6,603 bases of DNA from NCBI RefSeq assembly GCF_938029485.1, contig NZ_CALHGC010000244.1:1-6603 (forward strand). Reading direction: 5' to 3'. The notes beneath the pieces are model-generated. The model made no database searches and was not told the origin of the DNA. It worked only from the letters and a program-made list of their open reading frames with translations. Numbering within the stretch: position 1 is the stretch's first letter; each line of letters starts with the position of its first letter. Shown here piece by piece: positions 1-6,038 of the stretch. Source of the DNA: an uncultured Treponema sp. (GTDB lineage Bacteria > Spirochaetota > Spirochaetia > Treponematales > Treponemataceae). A program made the position numbers and the translations under genes.

Positions 1-654
1 TTATTTGCCGTTGCATTTTTACACCTCTTAGTTACGTACCGGATTTTCAGAAAATCGCTCTATAAGGGCGATGAGAATCTTGGAATGATTATGGAGCTGC
101 CGCCTTATCATAAACCGCATTGGAAAAATCTCTTTGCGTCCGTACTGAACAAAATGGGCAATGTACTTAAAAGAGCGTTAAGCGTTATCATTCTTATTTC
201 CGTAGTATTTTGGGCGCTTGCGTACACGCCGGACGGAAACATAACAAATAGTATCATTTATAAAATCGGTATGTTTATTGAACCCGTGACGAAAATATTC
301 GGCTTACCGTGGCAGCTGTTTATGGCATTCGTCGCATCGGCAATGGGTAAAGAATCCGCACTGGGCGTATTGGCGTCTTTATTTACGTCTTCCGGTATTT
401 GGAATGCCGTTGCAGCGCGGGGCGCCGTTGACACTGCGGTTTTGAGCAATACGATGCTTGCCGTTATTTCCAAGCCCGAAGCCTTGGCTTTCCTCTTTGC
501 ATTTTTCTTTAATATGCCGTGCTTGATGGCGCTCGCCGCTACGGCGCAGGAAACGCACTCTAAAAAATGGACGATAAGCATTGCGCTGTATTATATCGTT
601 TCCGCACTTGTAATTGCCGCTATCGCATATCGTATAGGGATGCTTATCTTTTAG
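1..654 (+). CDS. feoB: Ferrous iron transport protein B, C-terminal part (5' end outside window)
   Basis: The reading frame is open from the first base, giving 217 residues of the membrane part of FeoB, the GTP-dependent Fe(II) permease of the inner membrane. Evidence seen: the FeoB signature MELPPYHKP at about residues 31-39, just after a transmembrane/loop segment. Hydrophobic segments follow at about 59-75, 99-115, 161-183 and 190-215. The segment GKESALGVLASLF at about 116-128 and FFFNMPCLMALAAT at about 168-181 match the second Gate repeat, whose YTPC-like turn is here NMPC with the cysteine at 174. The N-terminal G domain and first Gate repeat lie upstream of the window, so intactness cannot be judged, but this end is normal and uninterrupted. 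A feoC-like gene follows after 18 bp, which supports a feo operon. An ATG at 85 lies inside the gene and is not the start. The family call is nearly certain. Confidence 0.94.
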   Translation, partial: LFAVAFLHLLVTYRIFRKSLYKGDENLGMIMELPPYHKPHWKNLFASVLNKMGNVLKRALSVIILISVVFWALAYTPDGNITNSIIYKIGMFIEPVTKIFGLPWQLFMAFVASAMGKESALGVLASLFTSSGIWNAVAARGAVDTAVLSNTMLAVISKPEALAFLFAFFFNMPCLMALAATAQETHSKKWTISIALYYIVSALVIAAIAYRIGMLIF

Positions 655-672
655 ACAAAAAGCGGCAGCAAG

Positions 673-894
673 ATGCTTATACAGCTATTGGAATTGTTAA
701 AATCGGGAGAACCGTATACCGTGCAGGAATTAGCCGAACTTACCGGCACGGATGCGGCAAGCGTAAAGGCGGAAATAGAATACCTTGAGCATACCGGCTA
801 TATTAAGCCCAGCTCTATTAAAAAAGAAGAAACAAAAAAACACAATGCTTGCAACCATCACTGCAAAGGATGTAACGGGTGTATTAGAGAGTAA
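673..894 (+). CDS. feoC: FeoC-like winged-helix protein with C-terminal cysteine cluster
   Basis: This 73-residue protein follows feoB by 18 bp. Residues 1-46 read as a small winged-helix fold: a first helix MLIQLLELLK, then a helix-turn-helix-like stretch (YTVQELAELTGTDAASVKAEI, about 15-35) and a wing near EHTGYIKPS. The tail carries C60, C64, C67 and C70 in a CX3CX2CX2C arrangement. FeoC proteins of enterobacteria have a similar cysteine group that binds an iron-sulfur cluster and are thought to control FeoB stability or feo expression, so a role as iron or oxygen-responsive partner of FeoB is inferred from family and position. Spacing of the cysteines differs a little from Klebsiella FeoC. 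No strong Shine-Dalgarno is visible before the ATG, so translation may be coupled to feoB. A general small DNA-binding regulator is the alternative. Confidence 0.8.
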   Translation: MLIQLLELLKSGEPYTVQELAELTGTDAASVKAEIEYLEHTGYIKPSSIKKEETKKHNACNHHCKGCNGCIRE

Positions 895-913
895 AATAAG
901 GCAAGATAAATCT

Positions 914-919
914 AAAGAG
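914..919 (+). promoter_or_regulatory. Weak ribosome binding site deciding the pbpC start
   Basis: AAAGAG lies 3 bases before the ATG at 923, giving a purine-rich but short-spaced Shine-Dalgarno. The frame stays open upstream to at least an ATG at 785, but those starts would run through feoC in another frame, lack a ribosome site and put about 46 polar residues before the membrane anchor. Start 923 is therefore preferred. Confidence 0.5.
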
Positions 920-922
920 AAC

Positions 923-3280
923 ATGAAAAGAATCTTTTTTACGGGAACACCTGTTTTATTGGATAAAACAAAAATACGATATGGTAAATTTTTGACAGTA
1001 CTCTTTTTTACCTATGCCGCGCTTTTTTTATTTCCGTTGAAAATTGTGCCGAAAAATGTGCCCTATTCGTATGCGCTTTATGATAAAACGGGTGTCCTGC
1101 TCGGTGCATCGGTTGCTTCGGACGGACAGTGGCGATTCTCTCCCGGCGAGGTACCCGATAAGTTTGTCCAAGCTATTATCGTTTTTGAGGATAAACGGTT
1201 TTATTATCATCCCGGTGTTGATCCCCTTGCGGTGCTGCGTGCAGTTGCGTCCAATATACGGGCGGGACGAATTGTTTCCGGTGCGTCGACGCTCACGATG
1301 CAGACGATGCGGCTGCTTGAAGGAAATAAACCCCGTACATTTCGACAAAAACTTAAAGAGTCTTTCCTCGCAGTTATTGCGGAGATCCGGTTGGGAAAAT
1401 CGAACATCTTATCGTTATATGCCGCTCATGCACCCTTCGGCGGAAATGTAATCGGTATCGAGGCCGCATCGTGGCGGTATTTTAATCGTTCTTCCGCTTC
1501 GCTGACGTGGGCAGAGGCGGCGACGCTTGCGGTATTACCTAATCAACCTTCGCTGGTGCATCCGGGCGCAAACAGAGCCGTTTTGCTCGAAAAGCGCAAT
1601 ACATTGTTGCATGAACTGTATGAGAAGCGGTTTATCGATGCGCAAACCCTTGAACTTTCACTTGCCGAACCGCTGCCGCAAAAGCCGTATCCGCTGCCTT
1701 CAGGCGCTCCTCATTATTTGGAATTGTTAAAGAAAACCTTCCCTGACACGACACGTTTTTACACCGACTTGGATGCCGCTTTACAAAAAAATCTGCAGCG
1801 GATTCTGGAACGTCATTCTCTTGAACTTTCCCGTAAGGGAATCAACAATGCTGCGGCTCTGATTATTGAAACCGGTACGGGAAAGGTAGTGGCATATTGC
1901 GGCAATACGGGACTGAACGGCAGAAATGAAGGTACGGCAGCAGTAGATATTGTGCAGGCGAGAAGGAGTTCCGGCAGTTTGTTAAAGCCGTTCCTCTATG
2001 CTGCAATGCTGGACAGCGGTAGGCTGTTGCCGGATCAGCTCGTGATTGATATTCCTACCCGAATCGGAAGCTATAAACCGGACAATAATGTGCCGCTTTA
2101 CCGCGGGGCGGTTCCCGCTTCCGAAGCGCTTTCACGGTCGTTAAACATTCCCGCTGTCAGGATGCTCCGCGAATACGGTATCAGTCATTTTCTCGACTAC
2201 CTTAAACGATGCGGGTTTACCACCTTTACTCGGTCTGCCGACGAGTACGGACTGCCGCTCATCCTCGGGGGCGGCGAAGTTACGCTGTATGAAGCGGTAT
2301 TCGCCTATGCACGGCTTATGAATGCCGCATACGGCCGCGTCGATTCTTCGAAGATTTTCCGCAGCGGAGACGCCGAAGAACACGTCTTTCCCGTGTCGGC
2401 CGGTGCTGCATGGCTGACACTCAAAGCATTGGCGGATGGCGTGCGCCCCGATGATGAAGCGCTTTGGCGTTTTTTTGCCGGTTCCAAGCGTATTGCGTGG
2501 AAGACCGGTACGAGTAACGGAAACCGCGACGGCTGGGCTATCGGAACCACGGAAGCGTATACGGTCGGTGTGTGGTTCGGCAATGCCGAAGGGCAGGGGA
2601 GACAAGACTTGCAAAGCATCCGTACGGCAGCGCCGGCTTTGTTTGAAATATTTGCTTCTTTGCCTGCAGCGCATTGGCCTGCTGCCCCTGCCGACGATTT
2701 AAAAGAAGAAACATTCTGTGCGGATTCAGGCTATATTGCCGGGCGGCACTGTAGCCGTACGGTGAAAGGTTTCCGTCCCGTTCAAGCGCCGCAGGGGATG
2801 CTGTGTCCGTACTGCACTGCCGTATCTTTTACTCCCGACGGAAGGTTTCAGGCCGATATGTCGGATATGACGGGGGTATACGAAGGGCAATTCCCGCTTA
2901 TCCAAGATCGCTTTGTACTGCCGCCTGCAGTAGAATACTATTACACCCGTTTTGCGGCAAGTTATAAAAAACTGCCGCCCTTTGTTGCAGGACATCAAGG
3001 CGGCGCTCAGTCGCAGTTGGCAATTCTGTTTCCGGAGCAAGGAGCCCGTATTGTTATTCCGGTAGAAATTGACGGCAGTCCGGGCGCCATGATTATGCAA
3101 GCTGCAGCACGCGATATCGGTACGGTTATCTATTGGGATATCGACGGCGTGTATCTGGGCAGTACGCAGGGCACACACACGATGACCGTTCGGCCTAAAG
3201 TCGGTAAACACGTTCTCACCGTTACCGATTCTTCGGGAGTGCGCCGTGTCCGCACCTTCGAAGTCCTCGACGCAGGATAG
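923..3280 (+). CDS. pbpC: Bifunctional penicillin-binding protein 1C (glycosyltransferase/transpeptidase)
   Basis: This 785-residue protein (E. coli PbpC is about 770) should polymerise lipid II into glycan strands and possibly crosslink them on the periplasmic face of the inner membrane. A short cytoplasmic N-terminus leads into one membrane anchor at about 22-40. The GT51 domain spans about 55-235, with the EDKRFYYHPGVD motif (catalytic E89), GASTLTMQ at 120-127, QKLKE at 142-146 and APFGGNVIG at 170-178. The transpeptidase domain, about 300-580, has SLLK with nucleophile S352, SLN at 406-408 and KTGTS at 527-531, so both active sites look intact. A linker with C599, C610, C628 and C631 leads to a BiPBP_C domain at about 698-783. 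Motif wording resembles PbpC of Bacteroidetes-type lineages more than E. coli, by recollection only. It follows feoC by 28 bp, implying co-transcription. E. coli PBP1C has little detectable transpeptidase activity or beta-lactam binding in general assays, so the second activity is less certain here. Confidence 0.95.
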   Translation: MKRIFFTGTPVLLDKTKIRYGKFLTVLFFTYAALFLFPLKIVPKNVPYSYALYDKTGVLLGASVASDGQWRFSPGEVPDKFVQAIIVFEDKRFYYHPGVDPLAVLRAVASNIRAGRIVSGASTLTMQTMRLLEGNKPRTFRQKLKESFLAVIAEIRLGKSNILSLYAAHAPFGGNVIGIEAASWRYFNRSSASLTWAEAATLAVLPNQPSLVHPGANRAVLLEKRNTLLHELYEKRFIDAQTLELSLAEPLPQKPYPLPSGAPHYLELLKKTFPDTTRFYTDLDAALQKNLQRILERHSLELSRKGINNAAALIIETGTGKVVAYCGNTGLNGRNEGTAAVDIVQARRSSGSLLKPFLYAAMLDSGRLLPDQLVIDIPTRIGSYKPDNNVPLYRGAVPASEALSRSLNIPAVRMLREYGISHFLDYLKRCGFTTFTRSADEYGLPLILGGGEVTLYEAVFAYARLMNAAYGRVDSSKIFRSGDAEEHVFPVSAGAAWLTLKALADGVRPDDEALWRFFAGSKRIAWKTGTSNGNRDGWAIGTTEAYTVGVWFGNAEGQGRQDLQSIRTAAPALFEIFASLPAAHWPAAPADDLKEETFCADSGYIAGRHCSRTVKGFRPVQAPQGMLCPYCTAVSFTPDGRFQADMSDMTGVYEGQFPLIQDRFVLPPAVEYYYTRFAASYKKLPPFVAGHQGGAQSQLAILFPEQGARIVIPVEIDGSPGAMIMQAAARDIGTVIYWDIDGVYLGSTQGTHTMTVRPKVGKHVLTVTDSSGVRRVRTFEVLDAG

Positions 3281-3285
3281 GAGGG

Positions 3286-3315
3286 AACCTCTAAAAACTT
3301 GAGTTTTTAGAGGTT
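3286..3315. terminator. Perfect hairpin after pbpC, probable transcription terminator / repeat arm 1
   Basis: The arms 3286-3299 and 3302-3315 are exact reverse complements (AACCTCTAAAAACT against AGTTTTTAGAGGTT). They form about 13 bp with a TTGA loop, 5 bases after the pbpC stop. On the plus strand TT and then CCT follow, so the T tract (four T counting the stem end) is short. This makes it a plausible but not canonical intrinsic terminator for pbpC. The core arms recur in the hairpin at 3385-3425, so it may instead be part of a repeat element. Confidence 0.6.
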
Positions 3316-3336
3316 TTCCTTAGATTTACTTGCGAT

Positions 3337-3379
3337 GTTTTACTTTAAGTCATTGCAATATAAATACTTAAAGTAAAAC
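3337..3379. repeat. Perfect inverted repeat, middle hairpin of the spacer
   Basis: Arms 3337-3350 (GTTTTACTTTAAGT) and 3366-3379 (ACTTAAAGTAAAAC) are exact reverse complements, giving a 14-bp stem around a 15-base loop that itself contains the palindrome ATTGCAAT at 3352-3359. The stem is AT-rich and no T tract follows on either strand, so it is not a convincing terminator. It lies exactly between the two related hairpins, as if it were the interior of one composite element. Confidence 0.7.
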
Positions 3380-3384
3380 TCGTC

Positions 3385-3425
3385 GGGCATCTCTAAAAAC
3401 TATACCTGAGTTTTTAGAGATGCCC
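3385..3425. repeat. 17-bp perfect hairpin sharing arms with the 3286-3315 hairpin
   Basis: Arms 3385-3401 (GGGCATCTCTAAAAACT) and 3409-3425 (AGTTTTTAGAGATGCCC) are perfect complements around a 7-base loop ATACCTG. The inner arm CTCTAAAAACT and the partner stretch TGAGTTTTTAGAG are identical to those of the hairpin at 3286-3315, while the outer bases differ but remain paired. Paired outer differences suggest maintained structure. On the minus strand it lies about 36 bases after the yifB stop and could block or end that transcript, though no T tract follows (the next bases are GACGAG). Confidence 0.7.
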
Positions 3426-3460
3426 AGGAATAAGAGCGGGCGTCTCTACTCACCATTCTT

Positions 3461-5179
3461 TCAGTGCATAAAAAACGGCAAAAAGGAGCTCCATTCGCGA
3501 AGACGGATTGCTTCTTCGATGTGAGGCGCAGCAATGACTTCTTCCTGTGCGAGGTCGGCAATGGTACGCGCAATCTTTAAAATTGCGTGGCTGCCCCTTC
3601 CCGAAAGCTCTCTTTTTTCGGCATTATGGGTAAATATGCGTTCGGCTTCTCCGGTAAGCGGGCACAATGCCGACAGAGCTGATGGGGTAAGGTGGACGTT
3701 TTTGTAGGATAACTGTGCCGCCGATTGTGCAGTATCGGTGGAGACGGCGCCAACGCTCTGTTTGCCGACAGATGCCCCCGTTCCGTATATTCCTTTACGG
3801 AGATATGCGGCGTACCGCTCTTTTTGCATTTTATCCGAAGCCGCGATTTTTTTACGCATATCCGCAGTATTGTAACACGGCTTTTCCGGCAGTCCGTAGG
3901 ATTGAGGCGGAAATACCGGAATCCGCAAGTCTATGCGGTCAATCAACGGTGCTGTCAGTTTTTTCCAGTATTGTTCAACTACGGCAGGCATACACGTACA
4001 TACTTTGCCGTCTGCTCCGAGATTTCCACAAGGGCATGAGTTCAGTGCCATGAGAAGCTGGAAACGGGCAGGGAAGGTGGATGCCCTGCCGGCACGGCTC
4101 AAAGTGACGGTTCCCGTCTCCAGCGGCGCACGAAGCGTCTGCAGCACCGTTTGCTTAAATTGTACGGCCTCGTCCAAAAAAAGCGTACCACCGTGAGCAA
4201 GGGAAATTTCTCCGGGCATACACTTTCCTGCGCCGCCGATCATGCCCTCAAGGCTGGCATTCGGATGAGGCATCCTGAATGGTGGACGTTTAATCCGCAC
4301 ATCGTGCCCATGAATATGCGGTAAGAGGCCTGCGATACTATAGATATGGGTAACTTCCTCCGCCGTTTTGGGATCAAGGTCGGGAAGTAGGCTTGCAAAA
4401 CGCTGCAGCGAAAGCGTTTTACCGCAGCCGGGCGGCCCATACGCAAGCAGACTGTGCCCGCCTGCCGCCGCAATGTGCAAAGCCCGTACCAGCTCAGTTT
4501 GGCCGTATATCTCCTCAAAAAAGCCGCCCGTACCCGTATTTGCAGAGGCATCCGCTTGAGTAGGTTCCGACCATAAGGCAGCTGAAATCGAGTCGCATGG
4601 ATATCCGATAGCCTCTTGTGCCGGTGAGCCGCCGTTTTTGTCACCTAAATCCGGTTCGGCGGCTTTTTTAGTACGCAGTTTCGCCTCAATTTCATATAAG
4701 CATTCCAAGGCTTCCCGGAGCGTTTCAACGCCGAATATACGCACGCCTTTCTGGATACGGGCTTCCGCTTCGTTTTCTTTCGGGACAATAAAATATCCGA
4801 TACCTGCGGCAGATCCGGAAATCATAGCTCCCAATACTCCCTGCACCGGATGCACCCGCCCTGAAAGTTCCAGCTCTCCGATTACCATAACCGGTGTATC
4901 AAGTGCGCAATCTGCCTGCAATACGGCAAGGGCAATCGGTAGGTCAAATCCGCTGCCTTCTTTTTTTTGGTCGGCAGGGCTTAGATTTATCAGTATCCGC
5001 TCTTGCGGGAAAGGCAATTCTGAATTACTGATGGCAGCGCGCATCCGTTCCCGCGCCTCCTTCACCGCCGAACCCGGCAGCCCGACAATATCGACAATCG
5101 GCAGCCCGCGCCGCAAATCCGCTTCAACCTTGATAATCTCCCCCTCATAGCCGAAGGAGGCAAAACTCATAATAGTCAT
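3461..5179 (-). CDS. yifB: YifB/ComM family Mg-chelatase-like AAA+ ATPase
   Basis: This 572-residue protein belongs to the YifB family, whose studied member ComM is a hexameric branch-migration helicase that helps integrate DNA during natural transformation. The N-terminal ChlI (Lon-protease-like) domain spans about 5-165, with the family stretches RGLPIVDIVGLPGSAVKEARER and SPADQKKEGSGFDLPIAL. The AAA+ domain (about 222-425) has Walker A GPPGCGKT at 248-255 and Walker B LFLDE at 333-337. A cysteine group CPCG (382-385) and CTC (394-396) corresponds to the usual NPCPCG...CxC, with NS replacing NP. LIDRIDL follows at 412-418, and the C-terminal Mg_chelatase_C domain contains ILKIARTIADLA at 533-544. 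It is about 65 residues longer than typical members (about 506) because of low-complexity insertions near 168-222 and 464-492. The start is fixed by a good ribosome site. It converges with pbpC. Its role here (recombination or DNA uptake) is inferred from the family. Confidence 0.95.
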   Translation of the reverse strand: MTIMSFASFGYEGEIIKVEADLRRGLPIVDIVGLPGSAVKEARERMRAAISNSELPFPQERILINLSPADQKKEGSGFDLPIALAVLQADCALDTPVMVIGELELSGRVHPVQGVLGAMISGSAAGIGYFIVPKENEAEARIQKGVRIFGVETLREALECLYEIEAKLRTKKAAEPDLGDKNGGSPAQEAIGYPCDSISAALWSEPTQADASANTGTGGFFEEIYGQTELVRALHIAAAGGHSLLAYGPPGCGKTLSLQRFASLLPDLDPKTAEEVTHIYSIAGLLPHIHGHDVRIKRPPFRMPHPNASLEGMIGGAGKCMPGEISLAHGGTLFLDEAVQFKQTVLQTLRAPLETGTVTLSRAGRASTFPARFQLLMALNSCPCGNLGADGKVCTCMPAVVEQYWKKLTAPLIDRIDLRIPVFPPQSYGLPEKPCYNTADMRKKIAASDKMQKERYAAYLRKGIYGTGASVGKQSVGAVSTDTAQSAAQLSYKNVHLTPSALSALCPLTGEAERIFTHNAEKRELSGRGSHAILKIARTIADLAQEEVIAAPHIEEAIRLREWSSFLPFFMH

Positions 5180-5185
5180 TTTTTT

Positions 5186-5190
5186 CTCCC
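5186..5190 (-). promoter_or_regulatory. Shine-Dalgarno of yifB
   Basis: On the minus strand GGGAG stands 6 bases (all A) before the ATG at 5179-5177. A second in-frame ATG three codons downstream would be 15 bases away, so the first is chosen. Confidence 0.75.
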
Positions 5191-5214
5191 ATAAAAGCCG
5201 TGTTATCCGTGCTG

Positions 5215-5243
5215 TTTTTATTTTACGCTTCTCACTCTGTCAT
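5215..5243 (-). promoter_or_regulatory. Candidate sigma-70-type promoter of yifB
   Basis: On the minus strand ATGACA (5243-5238, 5 of 6 to TTGACA) is followed after 17 bases by TAAAAA (5220-5215, 4 of 6 to TATAAT). Transcription would start near 5208, leaving a leader of about 30 bases. A better -10 match, TAAAAT at 5225-5220, has too short a spacing (12). The call comes from pattern matching alone in AT-rich DNA and is tentative. Confidence 0.3.
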
Positions 5244-5420
5244 CATTTTTTTAAATGTGATGGCTGCAGTTACTTAAAGGATATATAGGGCATGAGCAGC
5301 AATTCGGCTAAAGATTTGAGAAAAAAATTGTCGTTTTTATGAATTTTTGAGAAAATTTGCCGTTTCAGTATCGAGGCGGATTAAAAACGATGGAAACTCA
5401 TCTTCAAGACAGGATACTCC
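5244..5420. other. AT-rich spacer with phased A/T tracts and repeats, no gene
   Basis: The full gap between yifB and the lipoprotein gene is 5180-5420 (241 bp). The part away from yifB holds A or T tracts at 5321-5327, 5334-5338, 5344-5348 and 5352-5355, spaced about 9-12 bases, which is near helical phasing and would favour bending. It also has an imperfect direct repeat (5316-5339 and 5347-5368, both starting TTGAGAAAA and including TTGTCGTTT or TTGCCGTTT). A 9-bp inverted repeat (TCGTTTTTA at 5331-5339, TAAAAACGA at 5382-5390) is also present. No convincing coding sequence, RNA gene or riboswitch was recognised. Confidence 0.5.
5379..5402 (-). terminator. Weak candidate terminator of the lptC-like gene
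   Basis: On the minus strand, 19 bases after the stop codon, GATG-AGTTTC-CATC (5402-5389) forms a 4-bp stem followed by GTTTTTAA. The stem is very short, so this could be a poor terminator or chance. No stronger hairpin plus T tract is seen before yifB. Confidence 0.25.
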
Positions 5421-6038
5421 CTATTGCTCAAGCGGCTGGGTTGTCTTTTTTTCTTTGATAAGGATAGTTCCGGTAGTACCTTCGTTAAAGGAAAATTCTT
5501 TTGCGGCGGTATTTGCTGCAAAGCTTTTGCCTTCGATGGTAATTTCATCTTTTTGAGTAATCGTTACCGTTTCATCGGTAGGCGCCGATAAGAAGTTTTC
5601 GTTCTTTTTCCATATAAGGGCGGGGCTTCGGATAGAAAAATCATCTTCAATCAGCTGGAAAGATACTGTGTTGCCAAGCGAGTATTCTTCCGCTTTTTCA
5701 TCGATGTATAAAATACCGGTTTGCCCCTTCATAGATTCTTTTTGTGTTTTTTTATCGTACTGTACAAAATTGATGTGCTTACCTGCCCAAATTTTTTCTT
5801 CATCATACATTTCAAGCTCTTGTGCATACACGCTTAAATCGACGAGTGTATCCTCGTAGCGCTTTAAGGTAACGTTCGTAAATATCATGTCAGGCTGAGG
5901 CGCCGTTTGTTCCGGCAGTTCCTGATAATTAAACGAGCACGCCGTGCAGATAAAGATAATAAAAACAGGCAATAATTTGTGCAGACGGTCTACCACCCCG
6001 GCGCTCTGCGTCGAGGCTGTTGTTTTACTGAGCACCAT
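5421..6038 (-). CDS. lptC: LptC-like lipoprotein (LPS-transport family, OstA-like fold)
   Basis: The chosen start gives 205 residues. A short charged N-terminus (DRLHK) precedes the hydrophobic stretch LLPVFIIFICTAC, with C34 as likely lipidated residue; the box CTAC is loose at -3, as is common in spirochaetes. The mature part, about 45-200, is polar and beta-rich, reading like LptC: an opening PDMIFTNVTLKRYEDTL, then alternating strands including AGKHINFVQYD, MKGQTGILYID and TITQKDEITIEGKSFAAN. LptC joins the inner-membrane LptBFG transporter to periplasmic LptA. Treponemes lack typical LPS, so the cargo here is unknown. No lptA or lptB adjoins on the downstream side; yifB follows after 241 bp. 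The ATG at 6038 overlaps the helicase end by 14 bases with no good ribosome site; a GTG at 5996 would give 191 residues and a more usual 19-residue signal peptide. The frame extends further upstream, inside the helicase, and is not used. Confidence 0.72.
   Translation of the reverse strand: MVLSKTTASTQSAGVVDRLHKLLPVFIIFICTACSFNYQELPEQTAPQPDMIFTNVTLKRYEDTLVDLSVYAQELEMYDEEKIWAGKHINFVQYDKKTQKESMKGQTGILYIDEKAEEYSLGNTVSFQLIEDDFSIRSPALIWKKNENFLSAPTDETVTITQKDEITIEGKSFAANTAAKEFSFNEGTTGTILIKEKKTTQPLEQ

Larger units (their letters stand above)
3286..3450. repeat. Composite palindromic intergenic element (REP/MITE-like)
   Basis: This groups the three hairpins above plus a half copy of the second left arm at 3438-3448 (GGGCGTCTCTA, 10 of 11 bases matching GGGCATCTCTA). 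Hairpins of the same core sequence stand at both ends, so the whole block can also fold with the left arm of the first against the right arm of the second. No coding potential and no clear target-site duplication are visible. It is either a small non-autonomous repeat or a pair of related terminators for the converging genes pbpC and yifB. Whether it recurs elsewhere in the genome cannot be seen here. Confidence 0.5.

Noticed and set aside
2141..2674. 177-residue minus-strand frame within pbpC
   Set aside because: It is antisense to the conserved transpeptidase domain and its residues look like a reading shadow (Arg, Cys and His rich) without motifs.
2726..3211. 161-residue minus-strand frame within the pbpC C-terminus
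   Set aside because: It is fully covered by the BiPBP_C domain and linker on the plus strand, with no recognisable domain or ribosome site.
3281..3460. Possible CRISPR array in the repeat-rich spacer
   Set aside because: Repeats are palindromic pairs with only two full copies and no regular spacers, and no cas genes are near.
4638..5150. 170-residue plus-strand frame antisense to yifB
   Set aside because: It lies wholly within the conserved yifB N-terminus, has Ser/Arg-rich shadow composition and no family resemblance.
5292..5342. 16-codon plus-strand frame in the yifB-lptC spacer
   Set aside because: The only purine runs are badly spaced (GGG one base before the ATG, AAAGGA 12 bases before). 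It is too short to support as a gene without expression data.
5347..5556. 69-residue plus-strand frame starting in the spacer
   Set aside because: Most of it is antisense to the lptC-like gene, and the start lies inside repeats with no ribosome site.
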